Positions 35,356 through 43,427 of a stretch of DNA of 52,303 nucleotides are shown here, one piece after another (within the stretch, counting starts at the first letter, position 1; each line of letters opens with the position of its first letter). The stretch is from an uncultured Spirochaetaceae bacterium (GTDB lineage Bacteria; Spirochaetota; Spirochaetia; Sphaerochaetales; Sphaerochaetaceae), in contig CALXLT010000038.1 in the NCBI GenBank assembly GCA_944389275.1, forward strand, positions 1-52,303. Direction: 5' to 3'. The notes beneath the pieces are model-generated. The model searched no databases. It worked only from the letters and a program-made list of their open reading frames with translations, and had not been told where the DNA came from. The position numbers and the translations under genes were made by a program.

Positions 35356-36479
35356 GACATCTCCTTGAGAGCCATGCGGACAGGGTTCGCATAGCCATTG
35401 AGGACGAATGAGCGTACTTCAGGAGTAAGATGCGCGAAGCGCGAGAGGAATGCCTTGCCGTCAAAGCCCTCAAGCTCCCTCTTATAGCGGTCAGTCCCCT
35501 CAAGATAGTCATACGCGAACATGTTGGTGTCCCAGAGCCTGTAGTTTAGATGGATCTGGCGGTCTATGGCCCTAGCCACATCATCCGGAGTATCGAAATG
35601 GCCTGTTACAGGGGTGCCGACGGAGAGATGGACCCTGCCCTTCTGGCACTTCATGCCCTTGCACATGGAGATGAGATCCTCATACTTCTTCTTCTCATAC
35701 GCGCCGTCATGATGGAGCCTTATCACTTCCTCGCGGCCCTTGTTTATATCGTTCGGATCGTACTCGTAGCTTATCGAGATCGGCACGATGTTCATATTGT
35801 TGATGAACTCGGAGAAGTCCACGCCCGTGCCGCGATGAGAGAGGAAGAGCATCTTTATGATCGAAGGATGGGTCTCGTCTATGCCATCCTTGGACCGGCC
35901 TGACTTCTGCGCGATCCAGATCGAGCGATGGGCCTCTGTTATGAGCTCGAAGAAATACTGCGAGAGCCTCCTGGACTCCAGGTACTTCTCCTTCATCGGC
36001 AGCTCCCTCTTGACGATGACGCCGCCATTCATCCTGAAAAGGTCCTCCACGAACTGGTTGAGTATGAGATTATCCCCGAACGCCATCTCGCAGAGCGGCT
36101 TCTTGGCCATCAGCAGGGCGTAATCAAGAAGAGCGCAGTCCATGATGATATCACGATGGTTCGAGATAAAGAGGTACCCCTTCCCGGCATCAAGGTTCTC
36201 GGCCCCAGATGTCGTGAAGCTTGTCATAGTGCGCCCTATGACAGTCGGTATGAGCACACCAGCGGTGACCATCGTGTGGAAATCAGGATAGCTATTGGAT
36301 TTCGAAAGCCCGGCGAACACGCCGTCAAGGTATGCCTTCGCCCTCTCTGGATCATCATTGCCGGCAAGCACCGACAGGAATGACGCCAGGTATTCCCTGT
36401 TATCCAGAAGGCGCTGCTTAGCCTTATCGAAATCCTCCCCCCAATATGGTGCAATGTCTCGATAATTCCCAATATCCAT
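35352..36479 (-). CDS. glycerolipid acyltransferase family protein
   Basis: 375 residues with the acyltransferase block ISNHRDIIMDCALL, where the His/Asp pair corresponds to the catalytic HX4D-type motif with a slightly longer gap. Block II is GGVIVKRELP and block III resembles SIWIAQKSGRSKDG. The family includes 1-acyl-glycerol-3-phosphate and glycerol-3-phosphate acyltransferases of Bacteroidetes and spirochaetes. It should act in phospholipid synthesis at the inner membrane; the exact substrate is not shown. It lies 8 bases after the dihydroorotate-dehydrogenase-like gene. Confidence 0.8.
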   Translation of the reverse strand: MDIGNYRDIAPYWGEDFDKAKQRLLDNREYLASFLSVLAGNDDPERAKAYLDGVFAGLSKSNSYPDFHTMVTAGVLIPTVIGRTMTSFTTSGAENLDAGKGYLFISNHRDIIMDCALLDYALLMAKKPLCEMAFGDNLILNQFVEDLFRMNGGVIVKRELPMKEKYLESRRLSQYFFELITEAHRSIWIAQKSGRSKDGIDETHPSIIKMLFLSHRGTGVDFSEFINNMNIVPISISYEYDPNDINKGREEVIRLHHDGAYEKKKYEDLISMCKGMKCQKGRVHLSVGTPVTGHFDTPDDVARAIDRQIHLNYRLWDTNMFAYDYLEGTDRYKRELEGFDGKAFLSRFAHLTPEVRSFVLNGYANPVRMALKEMS

Positions 36480-36487
36480 CGCTCACC

Positions 36488-37459
36488 TCAGCTTATCGTC
36501 TTCAGGAACTGGGTGCGCTCCCAGTTGTAGCCATCCTTGCGCCTCTCCTCAGCAAGGATCCCGATGAAATCAGAGGTGGAGCTGTAGCCATGCTTCCCCA
36601 TCCAGCTTTCAAGGAAAGCGTTCATCTCGCCTATCACACCAAAGCCGTTCTTCACGATAGCGGAGCATATCTCAACAGCCTTAGCGCCCGCGAGGAGCAT
36701 CTTCACCACGCTCTCGCCGGAATGGATGCCGGTGTTGCCGCAGAAATCGATGCCGCACTCGCCGCTCATGAGGCCGATCCAGCGCAGGGCCTCAGCGTAC
36801 TCATCAGGGCTTGACGCGGGGGACGCGGAGGTGAACTCAAGCTTCTCGATATCGATATCAGGGCGGAAGAAGCGGTTGAAGAGCACGATGCCGTCGATCC
36901 CGGCCTTCTCGAATGATGAGATCATGTTGGCCAGGGAGGAATACTTGTACCCTATCTTTATCGATAGAGGCCCCTTTATCCTCTCCCTCGCGGTCCTGGC
37001 GAACTCAATAGCCTTCCTGTCGACCTCAGAGCCCGGGACATCCTTATCCGAGGAGATCGGGTAGTAGTTCAGCTCGATCGCGTCCGCGCCGCATGCGATG
37101 AAGCGCTCGGCGTAGTCGACCCAGCTGTCCATATCCTTTGCCGATATGCTTGCGATCACCGGGATCGAGAGCTCCTTCTTCGCCTCAGCAAGGAGCTTCA
37201 TGTACCTGTCGATGTAATAATCCCTGCTTGATGTAAGGAAGAACTCCTGGGCGGAGGAGTGATCAAGGTACTCGGAGCTGGATTCAAGCTCCTTGCTCAC
37301 CTCCGATTCGATCTGCTCCTCAAATATGGATTTAAGGACGACAGCCCCGGCTCCAGCCTCCTCGCACTTCTTCAGCGATACGATATTCTGCGTAAGCGGA
37401 CCGGACGATACTATAACCGGCGATCCGAGCGTAAGTCCAAGATATCTGGTCTCAATCAT
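36488..37459 (-). CDS. dihydroorotate dehydrogenase-like flavoprotein
   Basis: 323 residues from the ATG at 37459. A TTG at 37465 is also in frame but is only three bases from AGGAG, so the ATG is preferred. It is a PyrD-like TIM barrel: LGSPVIVSSGPLTQN at the start, IPVIASISAKDMDSW, ADAIELNYY, LSIKIGYKYSS and the phosphate-binding GNTGIHSGESVVKMLLAGAKAVEI. This PyrD-like subfamily is often annotated without proven activity, and no other pyr genes are near. It has its own promoter and a roughly 95-base structured leader. Confidence 0.8.
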   Translation of the reverse strand: MIETRYLGLTLGSPVIVSSGPLTQNIVSLKKCEEAGAGAVVLKSIFEEQIESEVSKELESSSEYLDHSSAQEFFLTSSRDYYIDRYMKLLAEAKKELSIPVIASISAKDMDSWVDYAERFIACGADAIELNYYPISSDKDVPGSEVDRKAIEFARTARERIKGPLSIKIGYKYSSLANMISSFEKAGIDGIVLFNRFFRPDIDIEKLEFTSASPASSPDEYAEALRWIGLMSGECGIDFCGNTGIHSGESVVKMLLAGAKAVEICSAIVKNGFGVIGEMNAFLESWMGKHGYSSTSDFIGILAEERRKDGYNWERTQFLKTIS

Positions 37460-37478
37460 AGCCAATCTCTCCTAGATG

Positions 37479-37551
37479 GATCCTGGTATCCCTGCAGGCG
37501 GGCCTGCGTCAACATGGGAATGCCAGAGGAGATCCAGCTTCCGCCGGATCC
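37479..37551 (-). promoter_or_regulatory. structured 5' leader (candidate regulatory RNA)
   Basis: The segment is bounded by GGATCC on both ends, which can pair with each other, and contains nested arms CTGG...CCAG, TCCC...GGGA and GCAGG/CCTGC around a CCCG loop. It lies between the predicted start of transcription (about 37553) and the Shine-Dalgarno of the PyrD-like gene. On the plus strand it would end in T6 (37552-37557), so a plus-strand small RNA with terminator is an alternative. No known riboswitch class was recognised. Confidence 0.45.
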
Positions 37552-37559
37552 TTTTTTCG

Positions 37560-37568
37560 ATTATACCA
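37560..37568 (-). promoter_or_regulatory. extended -10 promoter of the PyrD-like gene
   Basis: TGG plus perfect TATAAT on the minus strand. The -35 region is weak, as allowed with an extended -10. Confidence 0.6.
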
Positions 37569-37618
37569 TAAACTGCAGGACTTTACATAGGCTAGGCTGA
37601 TAGCCCGCAAAGAATAGG

Positions 37619-37640
37619 AAACGGCTCCGAAGAGCCGTTT
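37619..37640 (-). terminator. terminator of serA-serC-lrp
   Basis: 9-bp stem AAACGGCTC/GAGCCGTTT with a TTCG tetraloop on the minus strand, immediately after the lrp stop. Confidence 0.8.
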
Positions 37641-37642
37641 TC

Positions 37643-38107
37643 TCAGAGATTGTATGGCACCCAGAAATTATGGGATTGATAGACCACGAAGGTCTCGACC
37701 TCAAGGATCTCCGCGACCTTCACCAGCTCATGCTTGAAGAAGTCCAGGAGCGACAGCCCCTCCTCCTCTGAAAGCACGAGCTGCACTATAAGATCGTAGC
37801 GGCCGGTGACGACAGCTGCGGAGAACACGCCGCGCAGCGAGCAGAACTCCTTCGCCTTCTTGTCAAGCTCAAGGGTCTTGAGCTTGACTCCCATCATCAC
37901 GACCTGCATGCCAGGCACCTTCTCGGGATCGACAAGGCCGGTTATGGAGAGGATGCCGTCATCAAGCAGCCTGTTCACGCGGCTCCTGACTGTGTTCTCG
38001 GTTATGCCAAGCTCGTCAGCAACCGCGCTATAGGGCTTGCGGCCATCCTTCAGCGACCTGATGATATCCTTATTCGTATCATCTATGCGTTTGGGGATCT
38101 TATCCAT
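37643..38107 (-). CDS. Lrp/AsnC-family transcriptional regulator
   Basis: 154 residues: an N-terminal winged HTH (IDDTNKDIIRSLKDGRKPYSAVADELGITENTVRSRVNRLLDDG) and a C-terminal RAM ligand domain (VTGRYDLIVQLVLSEEEGLSLLDFF). Such proteins sense amino acids. It overlaps the end of serC by eight bases, so it is probably the local regulator of serine synthesis, responding to serine or a related amino acid; that is inference. Confidence 0.9.
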   Translation of the reverse strand: MDKIPKRIDDTNKDIIRSLKDGRKPYSAVADELGITENTVRSRVNRLLDDGILSITGLVDPEKVPGMQVVMMGVKLKTLELDKKAKEFCSLRGVFSAAVVTGRYDLIVQLVLSEEEGLSLLDFFKHELVKVAEILEVETFVVYQSHNFWVPYNL

Positions 38108-39179
38108 TGCGCCTCTCGAAATCCTTCATGAACTGTGCAAGCGATGCCGCGTCTTCCATCGGCAGGGCATTGTACAGGCTTGCCCTCAGGCCTCCGACCG
38201 AGCGATGCCCCTTCAGCCCGAGCATGCCCTCCTTCTGCGCCTCTGCCACGAACTTCGCCTCAAGCTCCTCGGAAGGCAGGCGGAATACGACATTCATCCT
38301 TGACCTGTAGCGCTTGTCCACAGGGGAGCGGAAGAAATCAGAGGAATCGATGACATCATAGATGTACCCACTCTTCTCGATAGCATGGGAGAGCATGCCT
38401 TCGGCTCCGCCATTGGCAAGTATCCACTTGAGCACAAGTCCGACGGCCCAGATGGAGAAGACAGGAGGGGTATTGTACAGCCCCTTGTCCTTCGCGTGCT
38501 TGGCGTAATCCATATAAGCCGTGAGATTAGGATTGCGGCGCTCGAGCATGTCGTGGCGCATGATGATGAACGTGGCTCCTGCCGGGCCGAGGTTCTTCTG
38601 CACGCCGCCGTAGATCATGGCGAACTTGCTCACGTCGACAGGGCGTGAGAGGATGTCAGAGGACATATCCGCAATCAGAGGCACGGAGCCCGTGTCAGGG
38701 AAGTCCTGCCACTCTATTCCTCCGATTGTTTCGTTGGAGCAGAGATAGTAATAGCACGCTCCCTCAGTCGGCTTGACTGACGCAGGATCAGGAAGGGTCG
38801 TGAAGTTCGAGTCCTTGCCGTCGAATGCGATATTCACGTTTCCGAGCTTAGCGGCATCATCCGCGGCCTTGTTGGCCCATGAGCCGGTGCGGACATAGTC
38901 AGCGCTCTTGCCCTCAAGGAGGAAGTTCATCGGTATCATCGTGAACTGAAGCGTGGCGCCTCCCCCGAGGAAGTAGACATCATAGTCATCGGGGATGGAG
39001 AGAAGGCGGCGGAAATCCGCGAGGCATTCATCATACATCTCCTCGAACATGCCACCGCGGTGCGATGCCTCGATCATCGAAAGTCCCTTGCCCTTGTAAT
39101 CGACGATATTGTCCTTCAGCTGCTCAAGCACCTCCACAGGAAGCGTTGACGGACCTGCGAAGAAATTCATCTTCCTCAT
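38100..39179 (-). CDS. serC: phosphoserine aminotransferase
   Basis: 359 residues. Class V aminotransferase that converts 3-phosphohydroxypyruvate to phosphoserine. Markers: FFAGPSTLP at the N terminus, SHRGGMFEEM, and the PLP lysine in YGGVQKNLGPAG. Length is normal. It overlaps serA by four bases and lrp by eight. Confidence 0.95.
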   Translation of the reverse strand: MRKMNFFAGPSTLPVEVLEQLKDNIVDYKGKGLSMIEASHRGGMFEEMYDECLADFRRLLSIPDDYDVYFLGGGATLQFTMIPMNFLLEGKSADYVRTGSWANKAADDAAKLGNVNIAFDGKDSNFTTLPDPASVKPTEGACYYYLCSNETIGGIEWQDFPDTGSVPLIADMSSDILSRPVDVSKFAMIYGGVQKNLGPAGATFIIMRHDMLERRNPNLTAYMDYAKHAKDKGLYNTPPVFSIWAVGLVLKWILANGGAEGMLSHAIEKSGYIYDVIDSSDFFRSPVDKRYRSRMNVVFRLPSEELEAKFVAEAQKEGMLGLKGHRSVGGLRASLYNALPMEDAASLAQFMKDFERRNG

Positions 39180-40057
39180 ATCTTTCCCTCCTTGCTGTAT
39201 TTCTCGATAGTCTCATAAACCTCTTCGCCTATGCGCAGGAGGTTCTCCACGGAATTGGCTCCCACATGAGGCGTGAGCGTGACATTCTCGCATCCGAAGA
39301 GCGGATTGTCGGCAGCTGGCGGCTCTGATGAATAGACGTCGGTACAGAACCAGGAGATCCTGCCGTCCTTGAGCGCCTCAGCCACTGCCGCCTCATCGAC
39401 GCACTTGCCGCGACCGGTATTGATGATCACAGGCTTCCTTTCCATCTTGCTGATAAGAGCCGTGGAGAGCATCTTGTCCGTCTCCGGGGTGAACGGTAGA
39501 TGCATGGAGATATAGTCCGCATCCTTCACGGCATCCTCAAGGCTCTTCATCTCGGCAAGATCAGAAGAGGTGACGTACTTATCATAGGAGACAACGCGCA
39601 TACCGAATGCCTTGGCGCGCATCGCGACCTGGCGGGCGATGTTCCCCATTCCAAGAAGGCAGAGCGTCTTTCCGCAGAGCTCCATGCGCTTCGTGCTCTT
39701 CATCCACTCGCCCTTCTTCATCGTGCTGTCATAGTAAGGGATATGATTCGGCACGGAGATCATGAGGGCAAACGCGAGCTCGGCGACCGCAATCGCGGAT
39801 GACTTCGGGGTATTGACTGCTATTATTCCCTTTTCCTTGCAGTATTCCTTGTCAATATTGTCCATGCCGACACCGCCTCGGATTATGAGGCGAAGATTCG
39901 GAGCCTGGTCGATATATGACCTATCGGCCTTCGTCTTCGACCTGATGAGGACGACTTCAGCATCCTTAAGCCGGGACTTGTCATCGGTTACCTCACCGAA
40001 GACAGAGAGCTTTTCCGGAAGGCTCTTATCGAAAGCATCAGAAATGAGAATAAGCAT
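39176..40057 (-). CDS. serA: D-3-phosphoglycerate dehydrogenase (short form)
   Basis: 293 residues from MLILISDAFDKSL, with GGAG nine bases upstream; a longer frame to 40102 lacks support and crosses the -10 box. NAD-binding LLGMGNIARQVAMRAKAFGMRVVSYD, active-site NTGRGKCVDEAAV and the catalytic His in TPHVGANS. It lacks the C-terminal ACT domain of long SerA, so serine feedback must come from elsewhere, perhaps from the Lrp protein. It is the first gene of serA-serC-lrp. Confidence 0.93.
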   Translation of the reverse strand: MLILISDAFDKSLPEKLSVFGEVTDDKSRLKDAEVVLIRSKTKADRSYIDQAPNLRLIIRGGVGMDNIDKEYCKEKGIIAVNTPKSSAIAVAELAFALMISVPNHIPYYDSTMKKGEWMKSTKRMELCGKTLCLLGMGNIARQVAMRAKAFGMRVVSYDKYVTSSDLAEMKSLEDAVKDADYISMHLPFTPETDKMLSTALISKMERKPVIINTGRGKCVDEAAVAEALKDGRISWFCTDVYSSEPPAADNPLFGCENVTLTPHVGANSVENLLRIGEEVYETIEKYSKEGKI

Positions 40058-40092
40058 AATCCACCACTCCTTCTTTAATGATTTACGCAAAT

Positions 40093-40121
40093 AGTATTTC
40101 ATGCGCTTAGCTAATTGTCAA
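40093..40121 (-). promoter_or_regulatory. promoter of serA-serC-lrp
   Basis: Perfect -35 TTGACA (40116-40121), 17 bp, -10 AATACT (40093-40098). Two copies of AGCTAAGC, at 40105-40112 inside the spacer and 40136-40143 upstream of the -35, lie 31 bp apart on the same face of the helix. Confidence 0.65.
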
Positions 40122-40143
40122 AGAAAATGTAGATTGCTTAGCT
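40105..40143. repeat. paired 8-bp direct repeats (operator candidate)
   Basis: GCTTAGCT (plus strand) at 40105-40112 and 40136-40143, flanking the -35 box of serA. About three helical turns separate them, fitting a multimeric regulator such as the co-encoded Lrp protein. Confidence 0.5.
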
Positions 40144-40180
40144 TTCCTGAAATGATGGGACGGATAATCCGATGCGTTGG

Positions 40181-40212
40181 AAAAAGAACAGGGCTGGATC
40201 CAAGCCCAGCCC
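40181..40212 (-). terminator. terminator of recO-recJ-rpsU
   Basis: 7-bp stem GGGCTGG/CCAGCCC on the minus strand followed by TGTTCTTTTT, just after the rpsU stop. Confidence 0.88.
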
Positions 40213-40219
40213 CTAAGGA

Positions 40220-40429
40220 TCAGTACGCCTTTGACGCGTGCATCTTCCTGACCTTCTTCATCTGCTTCCTCGCAAGAGCCTTGTTCTTGCGGTTGAGGAT
40301 GGTTGAAGGCTTCTCGTAATACTCACGCTTCTTCCACTCGCGGATGATGCCTTCTTTCTCCACCATCCTCTTGAAGCGCTTGATCGACTTCTCGAGCGGT
40401 TCGTTCTCGTCTACCTTAACGAATGCCAT
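40220..40429 (-). CDS. rpsU: 30S ribosomal protein S21
   Basis: 69 residues, very basic, with the S21 pattern [21 protein letters not shown]...[13 protein letters not shown] and a Lys-rich tail. It binds the 3' end region of 16S rRNA during initiation. A strong GGAGGTGAT precedes the ATG. It follows recJ by 55 bases. Confidence 0.97.
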   Translation of the reverse strand: MAFVKVDENEPLEKSIKRFKRMVEKEGIIREWKKREYYEKPSTILNRKNKALARKQMKKVRKMHASKAY

Positions 40430-40484
40430 TGTATATCACCTCCTCTCCCTTGAGGGTCATTTTCCAACTGGATGACATTATCAT

Positions 40485-42608
40485 TCAGGAGCCTATGCTG
40501 TCAACAGCCTCCATCTCCTCTATGACCATCTGCATCTTCGACTGTCCCTTCCAGTAATTCGTGTCAGGGGTGAAGATGATGTCTACGATGCTTCCCTTCT
40601 GGTAGCGCTCCCTGTCATGGGGATGCCACCATATCGCGGGCCAGGAATAGCGGCCGAAATTGACCGTGAAGCGGAGCATCCTCCTATCCCCCTTCGTCGG
40701 GAGCATGTCGATGATCCTCGCGTTCCTGATATAAAGCCTCAGTGATCCGTTCTCCTGCCCGAACGGCTCGAGCATCTCCGAAAGCCGCCATAGGTTCTCC
40801 GTCATGTACTCTTCCGGGATCTGGGCATCGGCAGAAAGCTCCCTCTCCCCCGTAGCCTGGCCTCCCGCATCGGAGACGGAAAGCATCAGGGCCTCAAGGA
40901 AGGCCGCCTTATGCTCGCTTGGCAGCGAGAAGCCCGCGGCCTTGCTATGGCCTCCATAGCTCTCGAAATACGATGAAAGCTCGTCCAAAAAGGCCTTTGC
41001 GTCCAAGCCATCCTTGCATCTCATCGATCCGGAGACCCTTCCATCGACATCAGCCATGACGATCGCGGGAACCATGAACTCCGAAGAGAGCTTCGAGGCG
41101 ATCGCGCCGGTCAGGCCGCGCGGTATGGCGTCATCGTCTATGATTATGAATCTTCCGTCGGACTCCCCAAGGCTCTTCTCCGCCCTCTCATGGACAAGCG
41201 AGAGCACGTCCTCCTCTGCCTTCTGCCTTGCCTTGTTCATATCCAGGAGATTATCCGTAAGGGACACGGAAAGGGCGCTGTCATCGGTAAGCAGCAGCTT
41301 GAGAGCGGCCTCCGGGTCCCCCATCCTGCCGGCGGCGTTGAGAACCGGCGCTATGTAGAATGAGATATCGCGGGTATTGATGCGCTTTCCCGTCATGTTC
41401 TGCCTAGCAATCAGGTAGACAAGGGACGGCAATGGCTTGTTTGAAAGCATCCAGAGCCCGCGCTTTACGATCATCCTGTTCTCATCCCTCATCGGCATGA
41501 GGTCAGCGACGGTCCCGATCGCGGCAAGCTCCAGAATCTCATCGTATTCAGTCGAGAGCGATGGATAGGAATGTATGGAAAGCGACCTGAAGAGCGAGAG
41601 AAGCGTCTCTATCTCCTTGTCCCCATCCTGATACCTTGCGGCGCGGCTCATCATCGCGAGGTCAAAGAGCGAATGGCCCTTGGCCCTTGGCATCACGCCC
41701 TCAAGCCTCTCCCTTATGTCCACGAGGGAGATATCCACGCCGGAGCCGAACGCGCGGCGCAGCATCTTCTTCTCCACATCCCCATCAAGCACGAAGATAG
41801 GGAGATTGACCGCGAGGAAATCCATAAGGCGGCTGCGCTCCGGGGAGAAGGCGCCTTCCACGACCTCCTCCGTGATCCTATCGATCTCGACAAGGTTCTC
41901 AAGGCGTACCGCGTTGATGCGCACCGTCCCATTTCTAGGCTCGGCGTGAAGCACTATGCATTCGCTTCCATATAGCGGCGTGCGGGCAAAGTTAAGCGCC
42001 CAGGCAATCTTGGCGCTCACCGCGCAGCCTGCGAGTCCCGGAAATGGATACCCTGCCCCCTCGACGCGCGGATCGAATATCGCGGCGGCGGGAGGAAGCT
42101 CATCGCCCGCGATATGGTGGTCAAGGACGATGACATCCACCCCGCTTCTCTCAAGCGTGGCTATCTCGCTTATCGAGGAGATGCCGCAGTCAACGGTTAT
42201 TACAAGGGTATATCCCTTCTCGAGTATCTCGCTGACGCTATCTGCCGTAAGCCCATATGGCTCGTCTCCCATCGGAAGGCGATAGCTCACGTCCTTAGCT
42301 CCCAGCTTACGCAGCGATCGCACCATGATCGCCGCTGCGGTGACGCCATCGACATCCCTATCCCCGAAGACAAGGATACGCTCATCCTCATCGATCGCGT
42401 CGATTATCCTGTCCACGGCGACAGGCACATCCTCCGCCTCGAATGGCGAGTGATGATAGATCACATCATTCTCAAGGTAATAAAGCAGGTCCTCGCCGCT
42501 TCTGGCGCCGCGGCGCTCCAGCACAGTAGCGCTCAGGAGGTCAAGCGAGTAGCGCTCCTTGATCGCCCTTACCTTGGCATTATCAGATTGAGGTATACTG
42601 ACATTCAC
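40485..42608 (-). CDS. recJ: single-stranded-DNA-specific exonuclease RecJ
   Basis: 707 residues. The DHH nuclease core has FGDRDVDGVTAA, TVDCGISS and VLDHHIAG; the DHHA1 domain has SYGGHSKAAGFSL; the C-terminal OB part is present (MLEPFGQENGSLRLYIRNARI). It degrades 5' single strands in RecF-pathway recombination and mismatch repair. Longer than E. coli RecJ, which is common in this phylum. It overlaps recO by four bases; the pairing supports both calls. Confidence 0.94.
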   Translation of the reverse strand: MNVSIPQSDNAKVRAIKERYSLDLLSATVLERRGARSGEDLLYYLENDVIYHHSPFEAEDVPVAVDRIIDAIDEDERILVFGDRDVDGVTAAAIMVRSLRKLGAKDVSYRLPMGDEPYGLTADSVSEILEKGYTLVITVDCGISSISEIATLERSGVDVIVLDHHIAGDELPPAAAIFDPRVEGAGYPFPGLAGCAVSAKIAWALNFARTPLYGSECIVLHAEPRNGTVRINAVRLENLVEIDRITEEVVEGAFSPERSRLMDFLAVNLPIFVLDGDVEKKMLRRAFGSGVDISLVDIRERLEGVMPRAKGHSLFDLAMMSRAARYQDGDKEIETLLSLFRSLSIHSYPSLSTEYDEILELAAIGTVADLMPMRDENRMIVKRGLWMLSNKPLPSLVYLIARQNMTGKRINTRDISFYIAPVLNAAGRMGDPEAALKLLLTDDSALSVSLTDNLLDMNKARQKAEEDVLSLVHERAEKSLGESDGRFIIIDDDAIPRGLTGAIASKLSSEFMVPAIVMADVDGRVSGSMRCKDGLDAKAFLDELSSYFESYGGHSKAAGFSLPSEHKAAFLEALMLSVSDAGGQATGERELSADAQIPEEYMTENLWRLSEMLEPFGQENGSLRLYIRNARIIDMLPTKGDRRMLRFTVNFGRYSWPAIWWHPHDRERYQKGSIVDIIFTPDTNYWKGQSKMQMVIEEMEAVDSIGS

Positions 42609-43342
42609 CGATCCAACTCCCAGATTCCATGCTCAAGGCTGCCAAGCCTGCCCGGGAAGGACAGGGATAGGGAGCGGAGCATATACCTGAATATCCTATG
42701 CCGCTGCTCAGGGCTTATCCTGAGATCCATCGATTCCCTGATATCCAGGGAAAGGGTACGGGCCAGGAAACGCCTGGCGTTCGGCGGTAGTATCAGGCTA
42801 CCGGACATGGTATCACACTCTGAGCATACGGCAACACCCTCCGCGTCGGAAAAGCCAAGCACCTCATCTTCCCCATAGATCCTCTGGCACACGGGGCAGC
42901 GCTCATAATCCCCCGAGAGCCCGGCAAGCCTGAGATAATGGGCGATGAATGATATCACGACGCTCTCGGCATCATAGAACTCCAATAGGTCAAGCGCTCC
43001 CGTATAAAGCGAATAGAGCTCCGGGCCAGCGTCACGGCCGGAGATGACCATATCCGAAAAGAGAGCTGCCGCCATATTCTTCCCAAGGTCCTCCAGGAGG
43101 TAACCGTGCGTGGATATCACATCGATATCCTTCAGGCTCCATAGGGCGGAGCGTGAGCGGGAAAGGGAGAATACCCCTTCTGTGTAAAGGGAAGCCCGCA
43201 CGCACTTGATGCTCTTCCGCGCGCCGTAGGATATGACCTTCGTGATCCCGAGAGGCACGGAGAAAAGCGTAAGCATCCTGTCATTCTCACGCACCCTCTC
43301 GCTCCTGATGACCACGGCAAGCCCCTTAGAGTCCCTTTCCAT
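42605..43342 (-). CDS. recO: DNA repair protein RecO
   Basis: 245 residues from MERDSKGLAVV. N-terminal OB fold (AVVIRSERVRENDRMLTLFS), a helical core, and a zinc finger CPVC...CSEC. RecO loads RecA with RecR and anneals strands. A TTG further upstream (43378) is in frame, but the predicted -35 overlaps it; TTGACA-17-TATCTT ends seven bases before the 43342 ATG, so the message is probably leaderless. Confidence 0.9.
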   Translation of the reverse strand: MERDSKGLAVVIRSERVRENDRMLTLFSVPLGITKVISYGARKSIKCVRASLYTEGVFSLSRSRSALWSLKDIDVISTHGYLLEDLGKNMAAALFSDMVISGRDAGPELYSLYTGALDLLEFYDAESVVISFIAHYLRLAGLSGDYERCPVCQRIYGEDEVLGFSDAEGVAVCSECDTMSGSLILPPNARRFLARTLSLDIRESMDLRISPEQRHRIFRYMLRSLSLSFPGRLGSLEHGIWELDR

Positions 43343-43349
43343 GACTATG

Positions 43350-43378
43350 AAGATAAGAAAGGCCGGAAGCGCTGTCAA
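43350..43378 (-). promoter_or_regulatory. leaderless promoter of recO
   Basis: Perfect -35 TTGACA (43373-43378), 17-bp spacer, -10 TATCTT (43350-43355), then seven bases to the ATG. Confidence 0.65.
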
Positions 43379-43408
43379 TCACGCCAAGCCTTTCCCAATG
43401 GGGCTGAT

Positions 43409-43417
43409 TGGTATTAT
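43409..43417 (+). promoter_or_regulatory. extended -10 promoter of the Lnb-like gene
   Basis: TGG plus TATTAT (43412-43417), ten bases before the ATG at 43428; no Shine-Dalgarno. Confidence 0.5.
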
Positions 43418-43427
43418 CCTTATCGGT

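Noticed and set aside
37479..37551. Signal recognition particle RNA
   Set aside because: The element lacks the GGAA tetraloop with the conserved AGCAGC/GUCAGG internal loop.
43233..43427. Upstream extension of the Lnb-like protein
   Set aside because: It would overlap recO and its promoter, and the signal-peptide-like start at 43428 is better.
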